Shown in pieces: positions 46,081-59,500 of a stretch of 64,000 bases of DNA (the first letter of the stretch is position 1; each line of letters starts with the position of its first letter). The stretch is taken from the NCBI GenBank assembly GCA_903813345.2, contig CAIIXF020000001.1, positions 22,527,915 to 22,591,914 on the forward strand, given 5' to 3'. A program made the translations under genes and the position numbers. The notes below the pieces were generated by a model, which worked only from the letters and a program-made list of their open reading frames with translations, did no database searches and was not told the DNA's origin. Origin of the DNA: Owenia fusiformis. Taxonomy: Eukaryota; Annelida; Polychaeta; Sabellida; Oweniidae.

Positions 46081-46491
46081 AATGTCACAATAATTTCACC
46101 CAAACCTTGATTATGACACACTGTAATATTTGCATACATTAAAAACATATTTTATTTGATTACATAATCTGACAATGTATAACACAAAACACATATAATT
46201 ACTGACTACATACTTGCATTTATAGTCATAAATAACAGTAAGAAAACATGGTAAAGAAACAAACGTTTGACAATGTATCACATACCAAATGTGAAATATA
46301 TTTCTAATCAGAGATGGGAACATTGTATCTTTCATCAATGAACTGGTTAATGGACATTCACTGCTGAGTAAGAAGTGGAATTTCCTATTAACATTCATTC
46401 TGATACTCATAGCATCTCTCTCTGTTGCATCACAGAAGGATAGAGATGGAGAGGGCGTGGGTTACCACGATGATTAACATGATTAACATTA

Positions 46492-46926
46492 CCCCAGACA
46501 GGTTGAATGAGGCAGTCATGTTTTTACTCTATATTTGCTTTTTTAGGATGTGGCCCAGAGTGACAAGTTTTTCATTTACCTAATGCACTGAGATATCATA
46601 TTATGCCTATTGAACATGACAAAAATGAATAACAATAATCAGTCAATTATTAATATGGCAACAAATATATCTGGAAAGACTTTAGGCGGCCAAAAATTGA
46701 AATAACGTTAAAAGTTCAATTGTTCAAGCAAAAACCTGTATTTTATTGACAGTGAAGTGTTTTTGAAAAAAGTCTGTCAAAATCATAAAATTATGAATTT
46801 TGTTAAAAAAAATTTTCCATGTTGGAAATGGTCTCTAGAATAAATCTTGAAAATTTCAATAAGAATGGTTGTTCCATTGAACATATAGAGTAAAAAACAT
46901 GACTGCATCATTCAACCTGTCCGGGG
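46492..46926. mobile_element. 435-bp MITE, TA target, CCCCRGACAGGTTGAATGA ends
   Basis: Inverted ends of about 45 bp, extending through GCAGTCATGTTTTTTACTCTATA-like sequence, are flanked by TA at 46,490-46,491 and 46,927-46,928. The TA target suggests mobilisation by a Tc1/mariner-type transposase. No coding capacity. Confidence 0.8.
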
Positions 46927-47008
46927 TACTATAGTCTAGGTTGGACATAATAGCTGGAAAAATACTCATTTATGTAGGTGGACTAAGGGGGAAGTCTGGA
47001 CAGACACT

Positions 47009-47140
47009 GAGAAAGATAGATAACCAGTATACAATATGACTGCACTTAATCATTGAGAAAGATAGATAACCAGTATACAATATGACTGCACTTAGTTATT
47101 GAGAAAGATAGAGGACATACAAATATGACTGTACTTAGTC
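47009..47140. repeat. 46-bp tandem repeat, 2.5 copies
   Basis: Units begin GAGAAAGATAGATAACCAGT and contain ATATGACTGCACTTA. The third unit is degenerate. Confidence 0.75.
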
Positions 47141-47610
47141 TAGTGAGAGTGTCTGGAATGACTCTTTGAAAGATGACATGAAATATGACTGAACTTGACC
47201 ATCACAAAATTCTGCACATTTTACTTTCACGTGGTCACTTTTTTAATAAGATGATGTACATGACTTGGTTTAACATATGCAAATACATCTCATGTTTTCT
47301 TGTTTTTATGTATTAGACATAGGCTCATTTGAAAATGTGACCAAGGCATAAACTAGTCAAATTTTAGTAAGAGACCAGTCAAATTTTGCAAAGTCTGTAA
47401 AAGAAGAATGTTAAAATTAAAAGTGCAAACCAAATCTAAGAAGAATGCCCACTCTATATCAGAATTTAAAACATGGATTTCATATTAATGGCCATTAATT
47501 GAGGAAGTTTTTGAAAATCACTTTACATATTCCTCTAACCTTGTATCTTAGTTGTGATCTAGTATCTGTTTATTTTCAAGACATTTTAGTTTACATATTT
47601 CTCATGGAAT

Positions 47611-47670
47611 AGCTGTTTATAATTTTAAATTTAAATTGTACATTTTGAAAATTTAAAATTATAAACAGCT
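47611..47670. repeat. AT-rich perfect hairpin
   Basis: AGCTGTTTATAATTTTAAAT and its exact inverse flank an 18-nt spacer. Confidence 0.75.
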
Positions 47671-48011
47671 GTTGCACATTAGGTTGTTACGGTGAAAGCT
47701 CTTATCCCTGATTCAATAAAAGACTAAAAGATTTCCAAAATGCAACTGCAGCATCTGTTTAGGTGATACGATGAAACCATGTTCAATTAATTCATATGAT
47801 GATATTAAGCTTGACCTAGAGAGAGAATCAAGTGACCCTAGTGCCTTAAAATGGATATTGTATATATAACATAATGTATAGCCCATATTAGTTATTATGT
47901 AAAAAGATCTGGATCATACAGGACTATCCTTCTTTCCAGAATCATAGGTATAGATATATAAGTTGGCTAAAAGCCTAGAACAGAATTTTTAAGCAGTGGT
48001 AAAGAGTGACA

Positions 48012-48298
48012 AACCTGAGGTCCGGGAATGAAGTAATAAATGTATTAAAAAAGAATCGTATTCCCTGTAAAAAGCGCTCAGTGTACTTTCGGAATTGAAA
48101 TTTCCATTGTATCCCAACACAAAGTGTGCCCATGTAGCCCATTGGTTTGAAAAGGTAATTAGAAAGGATTTAGATTAGTATTTCTTATCATGTTATGTCA
48201 ATCATTCATCCATCTTTTTCATCTTTATTCATGTGTTAGTAGGCTAGTGCATACCTAGTTACCTAAACAATTTATTACTACTCCCGGACCTCAGGTTC
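48012..48298. mobile_element. ~285-bp MITE with CCTGAGGTCCGGGA ends
   Basis: AACCTGAGGTCCGGGA with GAAGTAATAAA recurs inverted as TTTATTACTACTCCCGGACC with TCAGGTT. The target duplication is not clear. Confidence 0.65.
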
Positions 48299-48599
48299 AA
48301 ACAATGTAAGCAGTCCAGAAATATATTTATTCCAAGTTTTATCTAATCTTTTGCAACTACTTTATCTTTACCAAACTAACTGATAATCTAAATGTTTTTT
48401 TGGTGAATATAAAAGATGGCTTTTACTGATTGGCCATATTGTTTGCATGTCTGTACTGCGTCACCTTTAACCACTGTGGAAAACAGATTATTATTTAGTG
48501 CATATTATTTATACAGTACATGTATATGAGATCAATAACATTTTTAAGAATGGAAGTGTTCGGTTGTATTTTCCCTTTCCTGCTAGAAAAAATGAATGA

Positions 48600-48664
48600 G
48601 TCTCTGACATGAGTATCTGACATGAATATCTGACATGAGTATTTGACATGAGTATCTGACATGA
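48600..48664. repeat. Short tandem repeat of TCTGACATGAGTA
   Basis: Five near-copies of a 13-14-bp unit. Confidence 0.75.
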
Positions 48665-48799
48665 GGCAAACCAAAGTTCTAAAAAATATTCATTCAGACA
48701 TTTTTGTTTCAATTAAAAATGTGAAAACAATGTCTTATGAATTTTCTTTTATCTACTGTCTCACCTATTTATATATGACTTGCCAATTTTTAGTTCCTG

Positions 48800-48921
48800 C
48801 AGGTCTGTAGCCAAGGGGGGGGGGGGTCATTTTTGACAACTTTGGCTCAGAATGGTGAAAAACTATGATTTTGAAAGAATTTTTGTCCAGTGTTAGAACC
48901 CCCCCTGGCTACGGGCCTGTC
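48800..48921. mobile_element. 122-bp MITE with CAGGYCYGTAGCCA ends
   Basis: The left end CAGGTCTGTAGCCAAGG and right inverse CAGGCCCGTAGCCAGG, with G and C runs inside. Direct tcctg flanks at 48,795-48,799 and 48,922-48,926. Confidence 0.7.
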
Positions 48922-49210
48922 CTGGTTATGGATTTGAACAATTATTAAATCCTCCAATACTGTATGCTTATTGACTTTTTATGGTACATGATATGAATTA
49001 GATGAACTTACTGCCTTGAAAGTTCATTGCAAGAAAGATGAAAAGACTAATAAACACTCGCAACAAGTCATCAGTCGATAGAACTGATTTTCTTGCATGT
49101 CTTACTTAAATGGTTAATAGGAGTTTAAAAACTATCAGTAAAAACAAACATTGTTGTGTAATCTGAAATGTTGAAACTGAATGCTCTTGTATTGTTTCTT
49201 TTTAGTAAAC

Positions 49211-49275
49211 ATATCCTGTCCACTGACATGTTTCCCAAGCCTGCAGCCTTTGAAACACATCAGTGGACAGGATAT
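49211..49275. repeat. Hairpin ATATCCTGTCCACTGACATG with GC-rich apex
   Basis: The stem is repeated almost exactly in the hairpin at 60,568-60,738. The apex holds CCTGCAGCC. From 49,276 to 50,833 I see only AT-rich, non-coding sequence, presumably 3' flank of the two convergent genes. Confidence 0.75.
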
Positions 49276-50833
49276 TCCAGTAGGACAACAATTTTGCTTA
49301 ATTTTTCATAATGTGAAAAAGTGTAAACATTTTTCAGATATTTTGTAAACTTGCATATTTTGGCAGTTTGATTTAAATAAACTGGATGGCTCATGATAGA
49401 ATTTCCAAGCACAGGACTCAATGTTTTCTGGGTGATTTATAATTAAACTGAGGCTGACAAGAAAATCCCAAATCATTGAGAACTGTGGTTAAATTGTTTA
49501 CACATGGTAAACAGTTTGATAAACATTATGGAAATGAAGGTTATTTTTCATTGTAATCTGGCCAAATACAATCGCATATGTTGATGGTCAAAAAGCTACT
49601 TTATGCACCTCTCATATGTCTAATGCTATGTTTGATGGGCAGTGCCCAGATATTCTTTTAGTACAAAAAACTTATCAGAGAATGCATATAAAGGCCAACT
49701 GTGTTCTTGAAATTGATCAAAAATTATTTTCACAAAGTGATACAGAATGGTTAGCTATAATATTGCTCAAATGAGCAAAACTTATGCAAAGCTTTCCAGA
49801 ATTCAAGGTTACAAACAACATGTAAAAAATATGTTTTCAATTTCTTAACATTTTTCATATTTCAATTTATACAGAACCTGTATAACATAATATTGTATAA
49901 TATAATACAATGTACACAATAATTACAATATTTAGTTTTGACATAAAAAAGTGAACATTTGTTATATCACAGAGAGACATATGAGTTTCACTTTCTTGTA
50001 TTTATACCTATGTTAAGATAGTCTTGTCTTGATTCACTTATATAGGATTTCTTTATCTCTTTAAATTGCTTTATTATCAACGCTCACCAAGAATTGACGA
50101 TCTTGCATGTGTACTTGCTCATGCAAGAACCTCTATATACAATATATTGTATATACACTGTAATATTTACAATTAATTCAATAAAATAAATAAATACTTT
50201 ATACAGCTGTACATGCTCTTATTGTCATAATGTCAAAAAATACTAAAATAAGTACAACATCAAATCTGAATATACAACAATTGTAAGCTTAAAAATAATG
50301 AGTACTCTAGGTAGATCTTGTGTAAAAAATAAATAAAAATATACAATCTGGGCATATGTGATGTATATTACTTTTGAATATGTTCAGGACGGAAGATATT
50401 CTTTACAATATGTTCAACTAAAACATTTTCCCTTTTCTGGCGAAATGTGAGACATTACGTATGTGCAGACTTATTGAATCATAATGCTACAATTGTTGTC
50501 ATATTGTAGCATATTGTTCCAGTTATTGTAGCATATTGCTCCTATTGTACAAATTGTAATCAGCTCATCTAGCAAAGATGAAGACAAGGGACGGTCTTCA
50601 TATTATAAGGCACTAGCTTATATTATAGGAATATTCTCATGGTAGTCCAAATAACTCAATAGTCATTGAAACATATAAGATATACGAGTATATCAATGTC
50701 AAAATGTTCTATAATACAATAGCTTTTAACCACCTTCACTAACATTAGCTCCCTGAAAAACCACCAATATTTGATAAGTCCCTTATGACTATGAGATCAT
50801 TAAGTGATGTTTTAAATCATCAGTGTATCCACG

Positions 50834-51543
50834 TCATCTTTTCCTTATAAGGGATGCCACATAGACCCATACAGAGAGCACTGAGTTGGGATACGCATGT
50901 ACATGCACAGCCAACGCAAACTCCACATCTGACGATTCATTAAACCATACACCTGTAGAGTAGACAGTCTCTATAATGGGTTCAAGGTCTGTAAAAGGGA
51001 GGTTAATAGGGAAGCCTGATAGTTTATAGTTGCTGAGTATGGAGGCAAGCTCTTGTATTGTCTCATCCTGCATTCCTTTGCCTCTTGTAGCCTCCAGCCT
51101 GGAATATACAATAGCAATTGCATTAGGTCATAATGACACAGAGAATAGACCATCAATTTCTGTTTTAAAAGCATTTGTTAGTCAATAATATTTTCTGACA
51201 AGTTTACATCATCATAAGTATGTTATAAATCATTTATCATAATATCATTATATCTCAAGGCATATATGACACAATAATGACAAAACCTCTAATTACAAAT
51301 TGCTGTTATACAGTATAGGCCCTTTCCATGCAAATTTTAATTACATAATATGTCAGTTGAGCATTTGTGAATGGAAAATGTCTACCTACCTTGGTAGAAG
51401 AGTTCTGAAGGCCTGCATACAGAATCTGTTCCAACGTGTTATATTCCTGGGGCGCCACTCCATAATCTTTGCCTTAAGGGTCTGCTCAATCTTTGACTGT
51501 ATGTCCATCACATTCTGGGGCCTTGTAGGCACATAGATCAGAG
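50834..51543 (-). CDS. CC2D2A: CC2D2A homologue, last two coding exons
   Basis: Minus-strand exons 51,543-51,390 and 51,098-50,834 are joined by a phase-consistent GT-AG intron (CCAAG|GTAGGT ... ATTCCAG|GCTGG). The penultimate exon reads ALIYVPTRPQ then EQTLKAKIMEWRPRNITRWN with RFCMQAFRTLLPR; the last reads ELASILSNYKLSGFPINLPF and VEFALAVHVHAYPNSVLSVW ending SLIRKR. The WRPR-x-x-TRWNR and FALAVxxHxYPxxVLSVWxYVASLI blocks are the C-terminus of CC2D2A, a coiled-coil and C2-domain protein of the ciliary transition zone (MKS module). Upstream exons were not found. The duplicated, transposon-rich block starts within 400 bp, so either a very long intron follows or this is a detached 3' fragment. 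The 5' border of the first exon is uncertain. Confidence 0.85.
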
Positions 51544-51739
51544 CTTCCGAATGAATTAATAAACAGTTTTAAAGTTTTTTTTACCACGGGGAGGCCATGT
51601 CAGGTAAAATAACACATGCAGCACAAACATGTGCTAAAATCTTTTAAAGAAATGTTGAAATCAGTTAACTTAAATCTGTCAATACAGTATTGAGGAGTTT
51701 TGATTAAAGAACATGAATGCACTTTGAAAAAATAACTAC

Positions 51740-51931
51740 ACTTATTATTCATGTCTTACCCATTATAACAATAACTTGGAAAGAGGCTATCAGATTTAGC
51801 AACCTTATCTGTGAATATTGCCTACAGGCGAGAAAGAGGACATGCTGCCTTTCCCATCCGCCATTTTTTGTTATCGTTACCGCAAAGTTTGGCAAATCGC
51901 CTTGACGTTACCGTCCTGCTATAACACTGTG
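51740..51931. mobile_element. Right end of an element related to 37,977-39,177
   Basis: TTACCCATTATAACAATAAC and GAAAGAGGACATGCTG match the interior and right part of the 37,977-39,177 element. The end reads GTCCTGCTATAACACTGTG, whose inverse begins CACAGTG. The left end is missing or was deleted. It sits exactly at the border of duplication copy 2. Confidence 0.75.
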
Positions 51932-52249
51932 GTATTGACCTTTTTGTTACTTAAAAGCTAACCAGAAACTTCAAGAAGACGTTCATTTTTTGCAAAAATA
52001 CATCAATAAAAGTACAGGTAATTCTGAATGTCTAATATAAAAAAATATTGATGTATTTTTGCAAAAGTGAACGTCTTCTTGAAGTTTTCAAAAATATGTC
52101 AAAACATTTTACTTTCAAGAAAAATGAGCCAAAATCGTACAAAACTTTCAAAATACTCGTTGGTTGTTTTGCCGATGGACAATTTTGACATTTTGATCAA
52201 TTTTGATTCGCAACATACTACTCGGACTCTCCGAACATCAGCAACATGT

Positions 52250-53550
52250 CACGGCGCGGTATCCAAACTGCGTGCATACTATGCACGCAGTTTGAAACAC
52301 TGACAAACTGCGCGCATATCAATATTGCATTATACAAGTTAGAGGCTATGTTTTCAAATGTCATTTTAAGACATTTATTCTGCATTGTTTTATAGTTTCA
52401 TACATCCATTCGGTGGAGATTACATGATTCTACCATGTAATCGCGAAAGTTATGTTTAGATGAACGTAGGTTTTAAAATATAAGCAGATTAATAAAAAAT
52501 TGTCATCGGTTTTCCGATAACCGAGACATAAGTTGATGTCACACTTTTCACAGAAATAGAAAATACTTTGGTTTTGTTTCATAGGTAAATCTCAACCCAG
52601 TTTTCACATACAATACAAAATATTTCGTATTAAATCAGATGAACCTGTATGATCGAGAAAAAGTTAATAAAACACAAACTGCACGCCCATTTTAGCCAGA
52701 AATCACAATCGACGTGCATACTCATACAAACATTACAAATCACGTTAATGGCTTGTAATTGTTCACAATATGTGAAGGTATGAGTACCGTAATCCAACAC
52801 CAAATTCGAAAATTCATATCAATACTTTGCACATATGGCGTTCGTGATCAACTTTAAAACGCTTACCCCCATAGTGTTATATATCAAAATGTACCTGTTC
52901 ATATAGGGGTTCGATTGATCTACATCAAATTATATTACTTTTTGAGATATCAGCGTCCATTTATTGTAACTCGCGTTTGCTACCATTTCCTCAATTCTGA
53001 GATGACGGGCAAACGCGTAGTAAACATGCTCACGTCGGAACTATTTTCGACCTACATCGCTATTTCCGTAACTCAAATGAAAGTTGAACCCCTCCTCTTT
53101 AATTTGATACCAAATAGTGGCATACTAGGTACCCTAGAAGCCAACTATGGTGTTATTTAGAACAATACTACAGGTTTTTAAATGGACTATATACCTTTTG
53201 GCGGATGGATATGGAACCTCATACCTAAACACAAGGGCTGGATAAACGTTAAACTACGACAAACAGACATTATATGACGCAATACATATATTTTGAACAC
53301 AAAAGCTCCTTGGGAACCTTATATTGAGATAAGTAGATTTATATCCGGAAAAAATCGAGTGCTACTTGTAAAATAAGTTAGTCTCCACATAATGGAACTG
53401 TCGGATAAAAAAACTAACCTTGTATTTCCAGTACTTTTCATCCTTTTTGGCTTCGTGTCTTCCTCGTCTGCCATTTTTAAATAGGCGCGCAGTTTGTCAC
53501 TGTTTCAAACAGCGTGCATATTACGCACGCAGTTTGGATATCGCACCGTG
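52250..53550. mobile_element. 1,301-bp long form of the 14,736 element
   Basis: Same CACGGCG/CACGGTG ends and flanks (atgt on the left, atggt on the right) as the copy-1 element, but with about 870 bp more interior (52,470-53,345). An 81-codon plus frame inside (52,915-53,160) is not recognised. The insertion predates the duplication. Confidence 0.75.
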
Positions 53551-55133
53551 ATGGTTGGGTTGCGATTTTCTATTCGATGAAAGTGCAGTTTAAAGTATAA
53601 TTACTGTAATGAATAAAATGTCACAATAGATGTGGATCATACTCACACAACAATGCATAAACAAGACAATGTTTCAGAACCTTTTTGAAGGTAAAAATGC
53701 AACATGTGTTACAGACGCCAAATTGCCAGTCCAAAAAGGTGATTTAAAGAAAGAATCAGATCAAGCGAGGAGCCCTAACAAAAAATTGTTCAATTTTAGA
53801 ATATTTCTGGCTTATGTCATTCCTTCTCATGTCTATTTTCTATAAATCCCCAAAGTGCATGCTTTATTTCAGGAAAACAAGCGATTTTTACAACAATGTA
53901 TTATTTTTCTAAAAGAATGGTTACCATTCTTATTATTTGGGAGAATTTAAACATTTTTCACCTATTAGCACTTTGAATCCATTATAACATAATAATTTAT
54001 TACATATCATGAACCTTTTGGGAGATATTGTATTTGAAACTGTAAAGAAAAGATTTGTAGGTCAATTGTACATGTTGCTTGTAATTTTGTCATCCCCATA
54101 GATCTGATTCTGCCTTTAAATAGCGACGTATGTGTCTGGTGGGGTTGTCAACTGTCACAATCGGTGGAGACAACTTAAGACAACTTTAACAAATCTTAAT
54201 AAGTCTGTTATCCAGTATGTGTTTGAAATCATACTTGACACATTTGCATCTTGTTCAATGTTCTTCATTGAAACAGGTTTCATTTGTCTATTCAAAACGG
54301 TCACCATTTTGTGGCAATTTTACAAAACATGCTCAAAATGTCGGTCTTGTATTTGGAGGTAAACTTGATCGCACCGGACGTTTTCTGACTATACGCTCTC
54401 AGATATCTTGTAATGACTCCCATTTCCGTCCATATCTCTTGTTTCAACTCTCTGGTACTTCTGCAGTTGTTAATATACACATTTTCAACGAAATAGCCCC
54501 AAAGATTAAATTCTGGGAGTTCGAATTGGGTGGTTTTGATATATTTTGGCATTTGGAGCATTTTTTGTAAAATGGCGATAAAATCGTGACTGTTGGAAAT
54601 AGACATATTAGTAGAATGAGAGAACATAAAACAAGGTTCAATAATTGTACCAAATATGACTTAAAACCCATACCGGATAATTAAGTGATTAGATATGTTT
54701 GGGTTACCTTTTTTGGGCTCAACCTGTAGTTTGAAGTATTTGTCATCCATCTTCCGGATATCGTCGATGTGCAAAATGAATAAACTCACATCGGCCTTCT
54801 AAATTGTCCATTTGCTTCTGGGAACTATTAGAGTTTTTAGTTAATAATCCACCAGTAGCTTCTCAGGCTATGAGCGTTTATTTGACAAAATATTTTACTA
54901 GAAATTACCATTTCCATTCGTTCAACTTCGCTTCTTAAAAGAGAGCTTCGTCTTCATGTAGTTGTTTCTAACTAGACTATGCAAGCAGCATAACTAGAAA
55001 TGTAATCGGAAATATATGGATACACTCCACTACAAAAGGCTGGCGACTTCACCTATTGGATCACATGTTGAAACTTTTTTATGTTTAAAGGACCACGTGC
55101 AGTATGGCAAGTGATTTTAGACTATCAGTTATT

Positions 55134-55266
55134 ACACGTTTCAGCATGTGATACGGGAAATATTCCACGAAAGTAAAAATTGTATAACCACGAAAGCGCA
55201 GCTTGAGTGGTGATACTTTTTTACTGAGTGGAATATTTCCCGTATCACATACGCTGAAACGTGTGA
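55134..55266. repeat. Foldback around CGTATCACAT
   Basis: ACACGTTTCAGCATGTGATA with CGGGAAATATTCCAC recurs inverted at 55,228-55,266. It adjoins the next foldback. Confidence 0.7.
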
Positions 55267-55274
55267 TGACGATT

Positions 55275-55564
55275 TTATCACATACTATGTAGAAATCTAG
55301 TGATTTGATTGGTAGCTTTCTTTGTCGTTCTAACTTCTAGTTCCTCAAATGACGAATTCATCATTTCTAAGAAATAGTAACATAGCCTATATGTGACGTC
55401 ATTTTGAATTAGGAAAGAATACAATGAAGTTGTATGACGTCATTTCATTACCATAGACAACGTGTGGTATGTGTGCTCGTATCATATGAAATTCATGTGA
55501 TACGGGAAATACGTCATAGAAAGCAACCAATCAAATCACTAGATTTCTACATAGTATGTGATAA
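55275..55564. mobile_element. 290-bp foldback, TTATCACATACTATGTAG ends
   Basis: About 40-bp inverted ends (TTATCACATACTATGTAGAA with ATCTAGTGATTTGATTGGT) lie around a non-coding centre. It is present only in copy 2. Confidence 0.7.
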
Positions 55565-56213
55565 TAGTAGTTGTTCCCACATTAAACAATAGGAAATGGT
55601 TCTTGCAAAAATACAAGTTAAGTAGAAAAATCCTGGCTACGGGCCTGATATGTGTTAGCAAGATTCATATTTGATTTTCGTTGAATGTAGAATGATTTAA
55701 AACGAAGGATTTTCTAAATTAATAGAGAATACAAGAACAATTCTGAGAACTATCGAGGCCATCGACACATAAAATCAATCGAGTCACAAAATATCTTGGG
55801 TCAAGTGTCAATGTCAAATTACAATACATTATATATAATACTATGCTTCTTGACGTCTCAATATCTTGAAGTAGAAACGTACTTTTTTTTATTGATACTT
55901 TAAAAGATTTATATGTCGTGTGTGCGTTTTGAAGTCAGTTTATCTTTATTGATCATTTGATTGGTTGGTCAATAGTCGCACATGCCCAAATATGGTCCCA
56001 AAATATGGTTCGAGTATCGTGTGTCTGGGCCTCAGAATGCGTTAAAAGCTTCGGTGCGGGTTTATGAAGTCAAACGTATTCCGGCAATCAATGAACAAAG
56101 TATCTTAAGAAAACAATTTAGTGTAAATTACAATTGGACAACAGCAAAATAATCGAACCTATCTAATATGCACTATAAAATAGCCTAATAGGAACAATAT
56201 CAAAAATACAAAA

Positions 56214-56403
56214 ATGGGGAACAGTTTGAATCAATGGAGAGCCACAATCGGAAAGTTTGAAGGAGGCAAGCCCAGACATATTTTAATATGTACTACAGGC
56301 TCGGAAAGGTCAGAACATACTGGCACTGTGTTAGTCATCCTCATGATGCTGTTGGTCATCGGCGGAATTGAGATGAACCCTGGACCAAATCCATCGAAGT
56401 CAG
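56214..56403 (+). CDS. First coding exon with 2A-like motif (copy 2)
   Basis: A 190-nt exon of identical structure to 19,462-19,651: MGNSLNQ start, hydrophobic run, GGIEMNPGP, and the TCAG|GTATGT donor in phase 1. Only two residues of the 63 differ (Lys to Thr and Ser to Gly in the middle), while the surrounding non-coding DNA has many changes and indels. That pattern suggests selection on the peptide, though I have not computed substitution ratios. The downstream exon would be right of the window, because the matching duplicated sequence runs on to 62,090, the equivalent of 2 kb before the NTase-TPR exon in copy 1. Confidence 0.75.
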
Positions 56404-56534
56404 GTATGTTGACATTTTCATCATGCAACGCGCAATTGTAACACTGGAAGAACACATCATAGTCATAGCATAGTAGGCCTAGTCATAATTCATGTATTTT
56501 TCATTTGAATATAGTTTATTTAAAAGTACATGTT

Positions 56535-59500
56535 CACTGGGGACTATCGTGATGCAACAACACCGTGTTGTTGCATCAAGATGGCCAGACTTCCGGTGAT
56601 AGATTTTCGTACGATATTTTGTTTCCCCAATTAAACCCATTTCTAGGACGAGTTGCTCAATAACCATACACGTGCAGTTAGCGCACGATCTATATTTAAA
56701 GAAACTGTCATTAGTATACATGTACCATCACCAAGAAGCAATAAGTTCACGGTTTTAGTTCCTCACTATTGATGCAACAACACCAAACCGAAGATGCAAC
56801 AACACTCCTCTAGATTTGAGCAATGATGCAGCAACACCAATTAATAGTATAATTTCAGAAGACCATAAATCTCGAGAGGAACAGATTTTTAAATGCTACT
56901 ATTGCAACACCGTTACCCATTACCCATATTTGCGTTCTTCTCAAGACATTCAAAATACATGTCCTGCGGGCAAAGATCCTTTATATGTATTTTCAAAAAA
57001 TTATACTTTTAAATATTATAATGTACTGGACGTTGTTCTATAACATAGTTCTAACATGGCAAGCTTTAGTAACCCAATCTATTTTCATAAACCTCTGTTC
57101 CACAGCTTGATGACCCTGACTCCAGTTAGTATCATTCAAAATGGTGGACAAACATCTTTCGTTCTCGGTAAACATGATGAGCTATTGGAAATTATCTGTC
57201 ATCCATCTGTGGAACAGTGATAAACTAGTAGATGTACGTTACCACTGTTTATCAAATTATAACTAAAACAGTTTAACTGTGACATTCGTGAGCTTATGTT
57301 GATGGGATGATTGCTTCATCTATGATATAATATGATATGATTCTTTATTTCCTCTAATTTGGGGAGCCAACGTGTAAAAACGTCTAATTGACTTTATTAG
57401 AGAGGCCGTTTAGTTACACGTTTAATGGAAATCTTGCACGACGCACGTGTAGAATTATTGCTCTCTTTGGATTCCTTCTCTCCGACAGAGTAAAAAGGTA
57501 AACAAAAGTGATAAGATTAAGGGCCCAAAAAGGTAAATTGATAGGGGTACAGTTATCCCAGATATCCCGGGCCCTCGGGAAATATCATATTGTCTCTCGG
57601 AATAAGACCAATATTGAAACCCTCTCAGTAAATAACCTTTATATAATAGCATTGTATAACTGCAATATCATTAAACCAACACTCATCCTATACAACTCTC
57701 GAGAACGATGTACAACTCCTGAGCAGCGTATACAACTCTTCAACTTGACATCATACTTTGGGTGGGATAACAAAGGATATACAATATACAATTGTAGAGC
57801 TCTCTTGAGGTCAACTGGCAAAATTGTATACCGATACTGTAATCCTTGAAAGTTCGGAGGTCGAGGTCAACAGTACTCTCAGGGTTTACGGTTGAGGTAT
57901 ACACTTTGGCCAGTTGACCGAAATAGAGAGGTTAACAATTGTTTGTTAGTCCGAAGAATATAATAATTTGAAGGATATAATATACAATTGTAGACCTCTC
58001 TTAAGGTCAACTTGCAAAATTGTATACCGATACTGTAAACCTTGAAAGTACTGTTGATCAAGACCAGATGTCGAGGACACTTTTGCCAGTTGACCGAAAA
58101 GAGAGGTTAACAATTGTTCTGTTAGTCCAAATAATATAATAATTGGACGAATATATAATCGAATAACACGTGAACATATTTGATAAGTAAAGGTATCATA
58201 TTTTAGCAAAAAATCCCCAAACCATCGAATACTTGTAATTTTTTACACAACTTATTTTTTCAAAATTAAAAAATTTCAACATTAAAAAAACAATTTTTCA
58301 AAAATAGGGGTCAACAGTACCTAGCAGTGGTCAACAGTTTACAATTGTTGACCTCCTAAGAGGTCAACCGTCAAAATTGCATACCGAGACTGAAACTGAA
58401 AAACTACTGTTGACAGAGACCGAAGGTCGAGGTCAACAGTAGTTTCAAGGTTTACAATCGAAGTATATAATTTTAACGGTTGATCGAATGGAGAGGTCTA
58501 CAATTGTTTTGTTGGTCCGAGTAAAGTAATAATACACATATAGACGACAATCATCAATCGTCATGGCTTCATTTCACAACCTTTTCTCCGAACCACGTTA
58601 GCAATATTTTTTAGAAAATCTGGAGACAGTGCAAGTAGCTTAACTCTGTATTTGGCAAATCATAGCGTACTCGTTAGTGAATTAATGTTAATTTTAAGTT
58701 TCTATTTGTATTTTTCCTATACTTGTCGCCTAGTAAAGTCATTTTCATCAACGTTAACAAAACGTCCGTCTTCCATGTTTTTTGTGACGTCATGAAACTT
58801 TTTTTCAGAAGTAGCGGTCAACAGTACCTAGTAGCGGCCAACAGTACATAATTTTGACCGCTAATCACCCAATCAGAATCGAGTATTTCAGTTGAGGTAC
58901 TAACAATACATTTTGTTGACCGCTCATCAACCAATCAGAATTGAGTATTTCAATTGAGGTACTAACAACACAAAATGACTGATATCTGTTGTCTTTCCAA
59001 AATTATATTAGTTATTTGTAAGCAATTTCCATACGGTAAATCAAGGGCATTTAATTTAGAAAATGTATAATCTTTATTTTTCAGATACAATATCAATGAG
59101 ATTGCCTCCCGGGGATTCTGTACTTTATTTAGTTTGCCTTGTATATCCTTTTAACTTTGATATAGACAAAGAAACCAAACAAAATACGTTTCGTCCATGG
59201 ACCACTGACTCGTTTTATTCATGTCCAGACCTACACCTGTAAACAGAACATAAAACAGTTTCTCTTGTCGTTCAATGATACATTATATTGGCGTTTTTGC
59301 ATCAGCACATTGGTGTTGTTGCATCATCGATTAGAAACAGAGTGGTGTTGTTGCATCAATAGTGAGGAATTAAAACCACGAATTTATCGCTTCTTGATGA
59401 TGCTACATGTATACCAATGACAGTTTTTTAAAATATAGATCATGCGCTAACTGCATGTGTATGATTATTGAGCAACTCGTCCCAGAAATTGGTGTAAATT

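Noticed and set aside
57455-58209. Several short frames on both strands
   Set aside because: Inside the inverted-repeat centre of the 3,060-bp element; no family resemblance.
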